A stretch of DNA of 64,000 nucleotides from positions 62,001-126,000 of the forward strand of contig NZ_JAKKUT010000005.1 in the NCBI RefSeq assembly GCF_029582805.1, in the 5' to 3' direction. The position numbers and the translations under genes were made by a program. Position 1 is the first letter of the stretch. The number at the start of each line of letters is the position of its first letter. The notes beneath the pieces are model-generated. The model saw only the letters and a list, made by a program, of their open reading frames with translations. It had not been told where the DNA came from and ran no database searches. The stretch comes from Candidatus Synechococcus calcipolaris G9 (GTDB lineage: Bacteria > Cyanobacteriota > Cyanobacteriia > Thermosynechococcales > Thermosynechococcaceae). This document shows positions 30,183-38,877 of this stretch, piece after piece.

Positions 30183-31139
30183 TCAAATTTCTTGGAGTTC
30201 TTTTGCCAGGATTTCATTGACCTGATCGGAAATTTTAGCGGGATAGGTATCCTCTGGAAACCCAGGACGACGGGCATCTAAAAAAGGCAACATGAATTGA
30301 TGAACTAATCGCTGGGCTAATCGTTTGGGCGGAGACTGAAGGTGATTGGTAAATTGATAGCGGGGCAACTCTGTCCCTGGCTGCCAGTAGTTGAGCATGG
30401 GTTCATCATTGGCGGTGACAAATTCACGCCAGTCCGCCGTTGACCAGTGATGTTCGTCGGCATTCCCCCAGTTTTTACGATTTTCCGGATCTGCCATCAT
30501 AATGGCCCGTAACCGGCAGCGGCGATCCAGTTGGCGTGGATCTCGGTTGGGATAGTGGCGAATCGGTAGCCGTTCCTTTGCGACAAAACCAGCATTATAG
30601 GGAAAGGAGGTATGAATTGACCACTTCATCGTACTCCGATAGCGACAGAGCCGGGGTTCACTATAAAGGCTGGGCATAAAGTAGCGGCGGCGGTCTTGAA
30701 TGGGTCGCTGGCGATCGCCGAGGGTTTCTTCGCCCTTTTCCCAAGCAATGACTTCTTTTTCTGTCAGCTTAAAGTCGTAATATTGATGGTAGACAATGGT
30801 CTCCTCTGGGCGTAAATAGGTTTTCACAAATTCAGGGGGAGGAATATGATGAAATTCATCGGCATCCACCCGCAAAAACCAGTCGCCCTCTTCCATTTTT
30901 TCCCTAGCCTGGTGAAAGATATATCCCCGTAGCCGAGTTTCTGAATAATATACGGGGTCTTTTTTCAGGGGGATGACGCGGCGATCGCGATCGGCAAAAT
31001 CCAGGACAATCTCCCAGGTGTGATCAATACTGCCGGTGTCAAAGACATAAATAGCATCAGCCCAGGTAAGCATGTGGTCTAAACATTGACCGATAATATC
31101 TGCTTCTTCACGAACCGGTAGTAAACAGTGAAATTTCAT
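30183..31139 (-). CDS. Family 2 glycosyltransferase
   Basis: This 318-residue protein has a GT-A fold glycosyltransferase core. It opens KFHCLLPVREEADIIGQCLDHML, has YVFDTGSIDHTWEIVLDFAD as the nucleotide-binding strand, and FLRVDADEFHHIPP as the metal-binding D-x-D-like site. The C-terminal part, rich in arginine, tryptophan and proline, is not typical of well-known subfamilies. It is cytosolic, with no membrane helix. Its ATG overlaps the stop of the upstream glycosyltransferase by four bases (ATGA), so the two are coupled and probably build the same glycan. Donor and acceptor are unknown. Confidence 0.82.
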   Translation of the reverse strand: MKFHCLLPVREEADIIGQCLDHMLTWADAIYVFDTGSIDHTWEIVLDFADRDRRVIPLKKDPVYYSETRLRGYIFHQAREKMEEGDWFLRVDADEFHHIPPPEFVKTYLRPEETIVYHQYYDFKLTEKEVIAWEKGEETLGDRQRPIQDRRRYFMPSLYSEPRLCRYRSTMKWSIHTSFPYNAGFVAKERLPIRHYPNRDPRQLDRRCRLRAIMMADPENRKNWGNADEHHWSTADWREFVTANDEPMLNYWQPGTELPRYQFTNHLQSPPKRLAQRLVHQFMLPFLDARRPGFPEDTYPAKISDQVNEILAKELQEI

Positions 31140-32041
31140 AGGGAATCGCTAAAATAAGATTCAATATTCCTGAGGGGAACACATTCGGATTTTTTTAAGG
31201 TTCTATATAGATTAAAACATTCGGGACTGACGGGTAAACGATGCTTGGATTCAGTTTTCATCATCCTAAAGCCACGCCCCATTCCCCTAAGCATATTACC
31301 AGGGCGTTTGACCTTGAGTCCATAGATTAGTCCGTTGATGACCGTCCCCATAACGGTGGGCAAGAGGTGGGAATCTGGGGCATTCAGGTAATAAAATAAA
31401 ACGTCATTTTGGCGACCATACTCATCTGCCCTGACGGAAATTCGACCCGGGGGTTGGAGGTGATGAATGGGATCTGCACACCCTAATCGAGTAGCCAATT
31501 TAGACTCTAGGAGACGAATACACAGATCCCCCTCTTCGCCCATATAAAAGAAAAATTCTCGATAGCCGCCTACCCTTAAAAAAGCTGATTTTAGGATGGC
31601 ATGGGAGGCGGCCACAAAGGCATGGGTTACATAAATTTGATCCTTATCCGGTGCTTTGGTGTGAACAATATCATCTTGCAGGATATTACTGTAGGGAATA
31701 GCAACGGCCCCAATGCGGCGATCGCTAAATTCGGCAAGGGTTTGCTCAATGGTGTAGGGAGACTGGAGGATTGAGTCGTCATCTAGGGGAAAAACGACTT
31801 CCGTGGTTGCCAGCTTAATCCCTTCATTGCGATGAAAGCAGGGGCCTTTATTTGCCGATGAACGGTAATAGTCCACCTCAGGAAATTTTTGCCGCACCAT
31901 GGCCTCGGTTCCATCACTGGAGGCATCATCCATGACTAATATTTTGATGGGAACACTTTGATTCTGGGCCGCAGCGATCGCCTGCCCTAGAATGTCGCAG
32001 CGATTATGGGTTGTAAATACAATCGTCGCTTCCGGCCGCAT
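31136..32041 (-). CDS. Family 2 glycosyltransferase
   Basis: This 301-residue GT2 protein has TIVFTTHNRCDILGQAIAAA, ILVMDDASSDGTEAMV and VVFPLDDDSILQ (the D-D-D metal site), followed by VGGYREFFFYMGEEGDLCIRLL, the usual acceptor-side E-D motif. No membrane segment is evident. It is the first gene of a coupled pair, with the second glycosyltransferase overlapping its end by four bases. The DUF1997 gene lies 12 bases upstream on the same strand, so the three may share a transcript. Likely roles are exopolysaccharide or cell-surface glycan assembly, inferred only from family and pairing. Confidence 0.87.
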   Translation of the reverse strand: MRPEATIVFTTHNRCDILGQAIAAAQNQSVPIKILVMDDASSDGTEAMVRQKFPEVDYYRSSANKGPCFHRNEGIKLATTEVVFPLDDDSILQSPYTIEQTLAEFSDRRIGAVAIPYSNILQDDIVHTKAPDKDQIYVTHAFVAASHAILKSAFLRVGGYREFFFYMGEEGDLCIRLLESKLATRLGCADPIHHLQPPGRISVRADEYGRQNDVLFYYLNAPDSHLLPTVMGTVINGLIYGLKVKRPGNMLRGMGRGFRMMKTESKHRLPVSPECFNLYRTLKKSECVPLRNIESYFSDSL

Positions 32042-32053
32042 CGGTATGGAACC

Positions 32054-32644
32054 CTAGCTCCCTAGGTACAAGGGTTCTGCCATGGGGAAATTCCCATCCT
32101 CTAAGGGGATGCCCTCCGCTTCTTGGGCCCAGGACTTATAGTCAAAAATAAGTTGATTCATGAGTCGTTGCTTAATGGTGAGCAAAACACTTTTCAGCAA
32201 ACCATTCCCCGTCGCTTCCAAAATAGGCATAGGTGTCAGGGAGAGGGGGGGGGGCATATCTACCCCAACCCTTAGATCCGCCAAACCAATTAAACGAATT
32301 CCTTGCTCCGTTTTCTGGGGACGCAAATGGCCGGCTAAATCTAAGCGAAAACGGCGGTTAATATAGTCTACACCGCGAATCTCGCAGTCCAGGGAACGCA
32401 GGGTCAGCCGACCATCCGCACGGGTTTTTACCTCTAAATCCACCACGGGCTGAAGGGAGACCATCAAAAAATTTAAGGGGCGCATTTTTAAGCGAAAGCT
32501 ATTTTCCCCCAAAAACTCAACTCGACTCGGATCCGTGAGGGCGTAAACAAGACGCTTGGGCTGCCGTAAATAGTGCTGAATCGGAGTGGGCTGGGTTGGA
32601 ACATCGAGGGCAACCGTTTGAGTGGCAGAGAAATTCAGATACAT
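32054..32644 (-). CDS. DUF1997 family protein
   Basis: This 196-residue protein belongs to the cyanobacterial and plant-plastid DUF1997 family; its function is not known. It is mainly beta-structured, with family-like segments SRVEFLGENSFRLKMRPLNFLMVSLQPVVDLEV and IRLIGLADLRVGVDMPPPLSLTPMPILEATGNGLL. There is no signal peptide and no transmembrane helix. It is the first gene of a probable three-gene minus-strand unit with two glycosyltransferases. About 450 bases without a confident gene lie upstream. Confidence 0.85.
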   Translation of the reverse strand: MYLNFSATQTVALDVPTQPTPIQHYLRQPKRLVYALTDPSRVEFLGENSFRLKMRPLNFLMVSLQPVVDLEVKTRADGRLTLRSLDCEIRGVDYINRRFRLDLAGHLRPQKTEQGIRLIGLADLRVGVDMPPPLSLTPMPILEATGNGLLKSVLLTIKQRLMNQLIFDYKSWAQEAEGIPLEDGNFPMAEPLYLGS

Positions 32645-33095
32645 AGCACTCCTGGGACAACTAATCGAGCTTCTTAAAATAATTTTAACAAATTGTTACA
32701 TTTATCCCCAAAAGAATAATCTCTTAAAGGGTGATCCTGTTGATGTCCGATGATTATAGGTCTCGGCGATCGCTCCCAAGGGTTTTGGTTTGAAAGATTC
32801 TTTAATGGTATCCCCTTAGGCTGACATTAGGCTAATCGTGCACAAATTAATTACCATTGCACTGTTACACCATCGTATTCACTCATGACAAATTTACTCA
32901 TGGCAAAGTCCCACGTACTGCCCGAAGACTCTTCCATTCAGGCACCTAGTTTGACAGGGTGGGAGGGGTTAGCCATGGATATAGAGCAGATTGCCGTAGA
33001 ATATTAGTTTTGAGTATTCTAGATTTCTTCTGATGGAATCAATAAAAGAAACGTAACTGCACCCCCTTATTTATAACACTTGAGTCGAAACTATT
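32645..33095. other. Intergenic region with one doubtful 40-codon frame
   Basis: These 450 bases separate divergently transcribed genes. A plus-strand frame of 40 codons at 32885-33007 (starting MTNLLMAKSHVLPEDSS and ending IEQIAVEY) has no good ribosome binding site and no family I recognise. Its first codons lie in a direct repeat (ACTCATGACAAA, then ACTCATGGCAAA 15 bases on). It could be a small peptide gene or a gene remnant. Promoters for both neighbours must lie here, but no convincing pair was found. Confidence 0.4.
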
Positions 33096-34010
33096 ATGAC
33101 CGTTAGCCTAGGCTTTATTATTTCTGCATCAGTAGATCAAAAATCAGAGTTTGCTGTTTGGCAAGCCGACTTAATTCGCTCGGCAACGGGAGAACCGGGC
33201 TTTGTGAGTGTCGAAGTATTGCCGAAATATCCCAGTAAATCTCCAAATACGGCCCTTATTTTTACATTTGATACGGAAGCTCAATTAATCGCCTGGCAAC
33301 ATCAAAATAAGACTCAGACCCTTTTTGCAGAGCGATCTATCCAAAAAGTTCAGCCAACGAGTTTAGGCAAAGACTATCAAGTCCATGGTTCTGTAACAGA
33401 CGTAATTACCAATATTATTCAACCCGATCGGGAAGGGGAGTATCTAGATTGGATTCGCAGGATTCAGATGATGCAATCCCAGTTTCCAGGCCACTGTGGG
33501 GTTTATTTTCAGTCACCCCTTCATTCCCAAAAGCCAGAATGGATCACCCTGCTGCGGTTTGAAACCCTCCAGGATTTAGAAGTCTGGTATGGATCCCCGA
33601 TTCGCGAAGAACTACAACAGGAAGCTGAAAATTTTATTCTTTCAATACAACGCCAACGGGTACAGGGTGCATTTGCGGGCTGGTTTCCCAGTGCATCTAC
33701 TCCACCACCGGTTTGGAAGCAAACCCTACTGGTACTTTTGGTTCTTTTTCCGATTGTGATGCTCCAGCAGCGATTTTTAAGTCCAGTATTGAAAACGTGG
33801 GGGTTAAACTCATCTCTGAGCATTTTTATTGGCAATGCCATGAGTGTTCATCTGGTTGCTTGGCCGATGATGCCTCTGGCCCAATCCTTTATGCAGTGGT
33901 GGCTGAGTCCCCCCCCAGGTAGTCAACGTCGCCTCATTAATGCCGTGGGGTTGGGGACTTTAACCTGTTTTTACACGATTCTTGTTGCTGTATTTTGGAA
34001 CTTACTATGA
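33096..34010 (+). CDS. Tandem ABM-like (antibiotic biosynthesis monooxygenase fold) protein with membrane C-terminus
   Basis: This 304-residue protein has two ferredoxin-like ABM modules. The first (~1-95) contains FAVWQADLIRSATGEPGFVSVEVLP and FDTEAQLIAWQ. The second (~100-195) contains YLDWIRRIQMMQSQFPGHCGVYFQSP and FETLQDLEVWYGSP. About three hydrophobic segments follow (~208-226, ~238-258 and ~284-303). ABM domains are small cofactor-free monooxygenase or haem-degrading folds; the fusion to a membrane domain occurs in a family of unknown function. The 3' end exists as a decayed copy about 1.7 kb downstream, beyond the FRG gene. Confidence 0.78.
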   Translation: MTVSLGFIISASVDQKSEFAVWQADLIRSATGEPGFVSVEVLPKYPSKSPNTALIFTFDTEAQLIAWQHQNKTQTLFAERSIQKVQPTSLGKDYQVHGSVTDVITNIIQPDREGEYLDWIRRIQMMQSQFPGHCGVYFQSPLHSQKPEWITLLRFETLQDLEVWYGSPIREELQQEAENFILSIQRQRVQGAFAGWFPSASTPPPVWKQTLLVLLVLFPIVMLQQRFLSPVLKTWGLNSSLSIFIGNAMSVHLVAWPMMPLAQSFMQWWLSPPPGSQRRLINAVGLGTLTCFYTILVAVFWNLL

Positions 34011-34277
34011 TTGATTTTTGAAAACAATTATACAAAATCAGTTTCCTCGAACAGTGGTTCTCTAAAATGATTTGACTTGTTATACTCCTAATAAAGTCGT
34101 CAAGTTCCATTGAGTTAACCTAAATTTCTCTGTGTCCTAAAGTCTATATAGTAATCTTCTTTGATTTGTGAGAGTAATATTCTGATAGTGCAAAGGTTTC
34201 AGCTTTCATCCATCTCATGAATCACTGCGGATTCCTATATTATGATTTTAGAGTGCTATAGAAGGGAAAATTAAGTA

Positions 34278-35402
34278 ATGACAGAGAGATTTTATTTATT
34301 TGAAGATGAAAAAAAAGAAAAGATTGTTTCATCATTTTCAAATCCACAACCTGGTAAAGAAGATAGAATTGAATGTTTATCTGAAGATGATCCAAGAGTA
34401 CAGGAATACTTAGGGCCAGAATGGGCAAGAGCTAAATTTCAAGCATGGAAAATTAATTCCTTGGATGATTTAATTGCTATTTTTCCTTACCTTCGTAATA
34501 ATCCTAAATATGGTTTTCGTGGTCAAAGTAACTATAACTGGTCACTAGCAACAGTTTTAGAGCGTAATAAAAATAAAATTTTTCAACAATATGGATTTTT
34601 ACATGAATATGAGCATAGAGTTTTAATTGAAGCCCAAAGAAGATCGCATTTGTACTTTGATAATAATCCAGACAACCAAGATTCTCTAAGTTGGTTATCA
34701 CTCCTCAGACATTTGGGTGTTCCTACTAGATTATTAGACATTTCTTGGAGTATCTTTATTGCTACATATTTTGCAGTAAGCTCTAATCCTGATAATGATG
34801 GTTGTATATGGTTTTTTAATCAATATGAAATGGGTGGAGAACTGAGAAATAATCTTTCTAAGAATGAAAATGTTTTGTTTTACAAAGATCATAATATTGG
34901 AACTTTTGTAGATTTTTACCAGCCACCAACCATTGATCCCAAAAAAATACCTATAAAAATTGAAGGTAAAATAACTTATTCTGATATAATAGCGAATGGA
35001 ATAAATATTAATTTACTTTTCAATCTAGCTCTATTAGGAGTGTTAAGTGTTAAAGGAGTAATTTTTGTTGAGCCTTATTGGATGAACAAAAGAATGGAAA
35101 TGCAACAGGGAGCATTTTTAGTGCCTCTGAATATTAGAAATAGTTTTGAAGAAAACCTAGGTAGTCTATGTTCTATAGACAGTATTCAGAAAGAAATAGA
35201 GATTCAAGACATAAGACATGATTCTGCTTTAATTGGTAAAATGTGTTCTAATGCTTGGGTTGCCAAAATTAGAATACCTAAAGATATTAAGGGTGAGTTA
35301 AAAACTTTTCTTGATTCAACTAATGTTCGAAGACTAGTTTTATTCCCTGATGTTGATGGTCTATCCGGATATTTAAATGATTTAGTCCCATCGTCAAATT
35401 AA
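34278..35402 (+). CDS. FRG domain-containing protein
   Basis: This 374-residue protein carries an FRG domain at about residues 70-190: the name-giving GFRGQSNYNWSLATVL, then LSLLRHLGVPTRLLDIS and ATYFAVSS. The role of FRG domains is not established; they are scattered among bacteria and phages, often in variable regions. The gene is clearly A/T-richer than its neighbours (AAA, ATT and TTA codons dominate) and I see no GCGATCGC octamer in or near it. Both are signs of horizontal transfer. It sits between the ABM-like gene and a decayed copy of that gene's 3' end, so it was probably inserted. No toxin/antitoxin partner is seen beside it. Confidence 0.88.
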   Translation: MTERFYLFEDEKKEKIVSSFSNPQPGKEDRIECLSEDDPRVQEYLGPEWARAKFQAWKINSLDDLIAIFPYLRNNPKYGFRGQSNYNWSLATVLERNKNKIFQQYGFLHEYEHRVLIEAQRRSHLYFDNNPDNQDSLSWLSLLRHLGVPTRLLDISWSIFIATYFAVSSNPDNDGCIWFFNQYEMGGELRNNLSKNENVLFYKDHNIGTFVDFYQPPTIDPKKIPIKIEGKITYSDIIANGININLLFNLALLGVLSVKGVIFVEPYWMNKRMEMQQGAFLVPLNIRNSFEENLGSLCSIDSIQKEIEIQDIRHDSALIGKMCSNAWVAKIRIPKDIKGELKTFLDSTNVRRLVLFPDVDGLSGYLNDLVPSSN

Positions 35403-35592
35403 AAAAAATTCGGTAGTTCTATTTTCTAAAGGATGGAGGACAATCAAGTACTCCCGAAGGCTTTGCAGGAAGAGTCAGCCAGTGTCAGGCTATTTTTTTC
35501 TCCTTTACAAAAGGGCACTACCAGAATTAAAATTTTCCGTTGGACAGGCAGATTTTATTCATTAAAAACTGGCACGCCCAGAAACAAATCAT

Positions 35593-35658
35593 TCCTGAGT
35601 ATTTTTATTGGCAATGCCATGAGAGTTCGTTATTTTTGTGGCTGTATTTTGGAACTTA
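35593..35658 (+). pseudogene. Decayed duplicate of the 3' end of the ABM-like gene
   Basis: Two short blocks match the end of the gene at 33096-34010. Bases 35593-35628 match 33814-33849 in 32 of 36 positions (core ATTTTTATTGGCAATGCCATG identical). Bases 35641-35658 match 33987-34004 exactly (18 bases, GCTGTATTTTGGAACTTA). The intervening ~137 bases of the original are reduced to 12 in the copy. A reading frame of 77 codons across it (35433-35666) is therefore a remnant, not a gene. It brackets the FRG gene on its far side. Confidence 0.75.
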
Positions 35659-35794
35659 AATTATGATTACTTGTTCAAAGAAATTAGTAATATAGCAACC
35701 GCCATGACATTCAGGACATTCAAGGGGGCTGAAACCAAGAAGGGGCTTAAAACCCTTGTCCTAATTGAAATGGCTACTGCTATACACGCGGAAA

Positions 35795-36286
35795 TTAGTA
35801 ATGCACGCGATTCGGAATTTCCGAAAATTTCTTCCAAACCTCCACGGCTTCTTCCCGCAGTAGTTCAGTTTCTGGCACTAAAGCACGCTGTTCTGGAGGC
35901 TTGGCTAATTCTTCATAGAAGTTTTCATCTTCAAAGGCTCCGTAGAGGAGTACATCTTCACAGCGGGCCCCATAATACATCTTGTCAATGCGGGCCCAGA
36001 AGGCCGCCGTCAGACACATAGGGCAGGGGTAGGCACTGGTATACAACGTACAACCCGTCAGGTGATAGGTTCCCAACTTTTTGGCCGCATCCCGGATTGC
36101 GGCGACTTCCCCGTGCCACGTGGGGTCATTTTCGGCCACAACATGGTTATAGCCTTCACCTACAATTTCGCCATCCTTAACGATGACAGCACCAAAACAG
36201 CCACCGGTTTTTTCTTCTAGGCCGCCCTTTGCACTCAGTTCAATGGCCCGGCGCATAAACCGCTCATGATCCGGAACGTGATCCAT
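35795..36286 (-). CDS. Guanine deaminase-like nucleobase/nucleoside deaminase
   Basis: This 163-residue zinc-dependent deaminase belongs to the cytidine/deoxycytidylate deaminase superfamily. The zinc and proton-shuttle motif is WHGEVAAIRDA (H-x-E) and the cysteine pair is PCPMC. The overall pattern, including EGYNHVVAENDPT, FWARIDKMYYGA and FYEELAKPPEQR, resembles Bacillus guanine deaminase (GuaD), which converts guanine to xanthine. A tRNA adenosine deaminase is less likely because of those segments. The gene lies downstream of arsJ on the same strand order but is separated from its neighbours. An AT-rich stretch of 132 bases lies upstream. Confidence 0.85.
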   Translation of the reverse strand: MDHVPDHERFMRRAIELSAKGGLEEKTGGCFGAVIVKDGEIVGEGYNHVVAENDPTWHGEVAAIRDAAKKLGTYHLTGCTLYTSAYPCPMCLTAAFWARIDKMYYGARCEDVLLYGAFEDENFYEELAKPPEQRALVPETELLREEAVEVWKKFSEIPNRVHY

Positions 36287-36418
36287 TTTTTCAACCAGAA
36301 TAAATATAAGAATATCTTCTCATACTTGAGTTTCATTCCAAATCCTCCCTACTTACCTTCAGTAGGCTGTGCCTATTGGAGTGGGCAGGGCTTTGATTTT
36401 TATGGCCCCAAAAATCAA

Positions 36419-37660
36419 CTAGGGTAGGCTAACCTGAGGTTTTGGATTGGGTAATTTGAGGGAAATTAATGCGGCGGCTAAAACCAAGGCCATGGAAAAC
36501 CACAAACAGCCCACTAAACTAAAGAGTTGATAGACAATCCCTGACAGGATGGTTCCCAGTAAGCGACCGCCAGAATTAGCCATGTAATAGAAGCCCACAT
36601 TTAGGGCAACTTTATCGTCTTCGGTATAGGCCAAAACTAGGTAGGAATGCACCGCAGAATTGAAGGCAAAGACTAAGCCAAACAGTAGCAGGCCGAAAAT
36701 AATCACTAAATTGGCATCAAAGTTAGCCATTAACCCTAGGGCGATCGCCGCCGGCACAATTGTTAAAATACCCGTCCAAAAGCGAATGGTTCCAGCCTGG
36801 GGAGGGCGGCCATGGTTGACAGTACGCAGTAAGGTGGGGGCCAAGGACTGGACAATGCCATAGCCAATCACCCAAATGGCTAAAAAGCCCCCTACTTCAT
36901 AAAATGTCCAATCTAAAACACTCTGAAGATAAACGGGTAATCCCACCACAAACCAAACATCACGGGCCCCAAACAGGAAAAACCGCGCCGCTGATAAAAT
37001 ATTAATTTCTTTGCTCTTGGAAAAAAGCTGCTTAAACTTGACCTTAGTCTTGATTTTGCCCATGCCCCGTGGCAGCATCAGCCCGGTTAACATCACCAGA
37101 ATTAATCCCCCAGCCATAATCCAGAGAGCATGGGTAAAGCCAAAGAGGGAAAGCAACACACTGCCGACAAAGAAGCCGACCCCCTTGAGGGCATTTTTTG
37201 ATCCCGTGAGGATTGCCACCCAGCGAAACAACCTGGATTGGGCCTCCTGGGGGACGACTAGGCGGATGGCACTTTTAGAACTCATTTTGGTGAGATCCTT
37301 GGCGACCCCAGAAAACGCCTGGGCGACCATCACATAGGGAATGGCCAGGGCGAGGGGCCAACTTTGCTCCAGGGGTGAGAGCATGAGCAGGGAAAAAACC
37401 TGCAAGCCAATGCCAGCGTAGAGGGTGACATTTAAGCCCAATTGGGAACCAATCCAGCCCCCCAAAAAGTTGGTGACGACTCCAAAAATCTCGTAAAAGA
37501 GAAACAAAAAGGCAATTTGAATGGGGGTATAGCCAATCTGGTTAAAGTATAGGAGTACCAGCATCCGTAGGGCCCCATCCGTAATCGTAAAGCCCCAGTA
37601 GGCAAGGGTCACGATCGCATAGTTGCGGATATTATTGGGATTAGCTGTACTGGCGGACAT
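36419..37660 (-). CDS. arsJ: ArsJ: MFS efflux permease for 1-arseno-3-phosphoglycerate
   Basis: This 413-residue major facilitator protein has about twelve hydrophobic helices and the basic loop MGKIKTKVKFKQLFSKSKEI in the middle. Its start YAIVTLAYWGFTITDGALRMLVLLYFNQIG and the GVAKDLTKMSSKSAIR loop match the ArsJ organoarsenical transporter family. The adjacent upstream GAPDH (46-base gap, same strand) is the known partner. In the described pathway the GAPDH makes 1-arseno-3-phosphoglycerate from arsenate and ArsJ exports it, where it falls apart outside the cell. A 9-base inverted repeat (TTGATTTTT...AAAAATCAA, 36393-36418) touches the stop codon and could end transcription. Confidence 0.9.
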   Translation of the reverse strand: MSASTANPNNIRNYAIVTLAYWGFTITDGALRMLVLLYFNQIGYTPIQIAFLFLFYEIFGVVTNFLGGWIGSQLGLNVTLYAGIGLQVFSLLMLSPLEQSWPLALAIPYVMVAQAFSGVAKDLTKMSSKSAIRLVVPQEAQSRLFRWVAILTGSKNALKGVGFFVGSVLLSLFGFTHALWIMAGGLILVMLTGLMLPRGMGKIKTKVKFKQLFSKSKEINILSAARFFLFGARDVWFVVGLPVYLQSVLDWTFYEVGGFLAIWVIGYGIVQSLAPTLLRTVNHGRPPQAGTIRFWTGILTIVPAAIALGLMANFDANLVIIFGLLLFGLVFAFNSAVHSYLVLAYTEDDKVALNVGFYYMANSGGRLLGTILSGIVYQLFSLVGCLWFSMALVLAAALISLKLPNPKPQVSLP

Positions 37661-37706
37661 AGGGTTGGGTCTCTCTCGGGTAGGGCAGTGGCCATGGAGC
37701 CAGATT

Positions 37707-38720
37707 TTAAGCTGCTAAACTGAGGGCGACCTTGCGGGCTAATTCGGCCATGCGATTGGCGTAACCCCATTCATTGTCATACCAGGCCAGGATTTTGACT
37801 TGGGTACCATTCACCACCATGGTTGATAGGGCATCTACGATTCCAGAGCGGGGATCGTTGCAATAGTCTACGGAAACAAGGGGGCGTTCTTCATAGCCCA
37901 AAATCCCCTTGAGTTCTCCGGCGGCGGCATCCTTTAGGAATCCATTCACTTCTTCCACTGTGGTGGGCCGCTCTACTTCAAAGACACAATCGGTCAGGGA
38001 GGCATTTAATAGGGGAACCCGCACCGCTAAGCCGTTTAATTTGCCCTTGAGTTCAGGATAAATGAGGGCGATCGCCGTGGCAGAGCCAGTGGTAGTGGGA
38101 ATAAGGGAGGTGAGGGTAGAGCGGGCCCGGCGCAGGTCTTTGTGGGGAGCATCCACAACGGATTGGGTGTTGGTGGCATCATGGATGGTGGTAATTAGAC
38201 CATGGCGAATGCCGAGACTACCGTGAATCACTTTCACCACCGGGGCTAAACAGTTGGTGGTACAGGAGGCGGCCGTTAACAGGTGATGTTCATCCTGGTT
38301 GTAGAGGTGATCATTGACTCCCATGACGATGTTGAGGGCCTGTTCCTTGACGGGGGCCGCCACAATCACTTTTTTGACCCCCTGATCAAAGTAGCCTGCC
38401 AACTGCTCAGGGGTGCGAAATTTACCAGAACATTCCAGGACAATCTCAATGCCCTTGTCTACCCAGGGGACTTCTTCGGGTTTGGCAAACTCAGAAAAAC
38501 TAATGGATGTCCCCCTCAGGGCGATCGCAACCTCCGTGGCTTGAATGTCTTGGTGCCAGCGACCATGTACCGAGTCAAATTCCAACAGATGGGCAGCGGT
38601 TTTAGCTCCACCTTTCAGTTCATTAATGTGGGTAAACTCTAGCTCGGGCCAGGTGGATGCTGCCCGTAGGGCCAGGCGACCAATGCGGCCAAATCCATTA
38701 ATACCAATGCGTACCGCCAT
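37707..38720 (-). CDS. gap: ArsJ-associated glyceraldehyde-3-phosphate dehydrogenase
   Basis: This 337-residue GAPDH has the NAD-binding [15 protein letters not shown] start and the catalytic cysteine in [15 protein letters not shown], with the phosphate-binding TTTIHD-type segment altered to [24 protein letters not shown]. It differs from the Calvin-cycle Gap2 in this window along its length (for example [20 protein letters not shown]). It is the first gene of a two-gene unit with arsJ. Family knowledge: this form uses arsenate in place of phosphate to form the export substrate of ArsJ. The usual arsR repressor gene is not next to it. Confidence 0.9.
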   Translation of the reverse strand: MAVRIGINGFGRIGRLALRAASTWPELEFTHINELKGGAKTAAHLLEFDSVHGRWHQDIQATEVAIALRGTSISFSEFAKPEEVPWVDKGIEIVLECSGKFRTPEQLAGYFDQGVKKVIVAAPVKEQALNIVMGVNDHLYNQDEHHLLTAASCTTNCLAPVVKVIHGSLGIRHGLITTIHDATNTQSVVDAPHKDLRRARSTLTSLIPTTTGSATAIALIYPELKGKLNGLAVRVPLLNASLTDCVFEVERPTTVEEVNGFLKDAAAGELKGILGYEERPLVSVDYCNDPRSGIVDALSTMVVNGTQVKILAWYDNEWGYANRMAELARKVALSLAA

Positions 38721-38816
38721 AAAATTGAATCCTTATCCTGGGGTTGATCTCTGGTGTTCCGGGGGGATTTCCGCAGGTTCTTAAACAAACCTTTACCGAA
38801 AAAGTGATCCAGGATA

Positions 38817-38848
38817 AAGATATTTCAAATAAACTTGTTGTGTCAAGT
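38817..38848 (-). promoter_or_regulatory. Putative promoter and operator of gap-arsJ
   Basis: Read on the minus strand, TTGACA (38846-38841) is followed after 18 bases by TATCTT (38822-38817), about 97 bases before the gap start. The -35 element is embedded in an inverted repeat ACTTG-N6-CAAGT at 38833-38848, a plausible repressor site. No ArsR is encoded nearby, so the regulator is unknown. Confidence 0.45.
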
Positions 38849-38877
38849 ATCGCAGCCGAGAATGATCGGCCCAGGGT

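Noticed and set aside
35433..35666. A 77-codon plus-strand reading frame after the FRG gene
   Set aside because: Its second half is the decayed copy of the ABM-like gene end, and its first half has no family match or ribosome binding site.
35638..36021. A 127-codon plus-strand frame
   Set aside because: Its second half is the antisense of the deaminase gene and the first half is remnant DNA.
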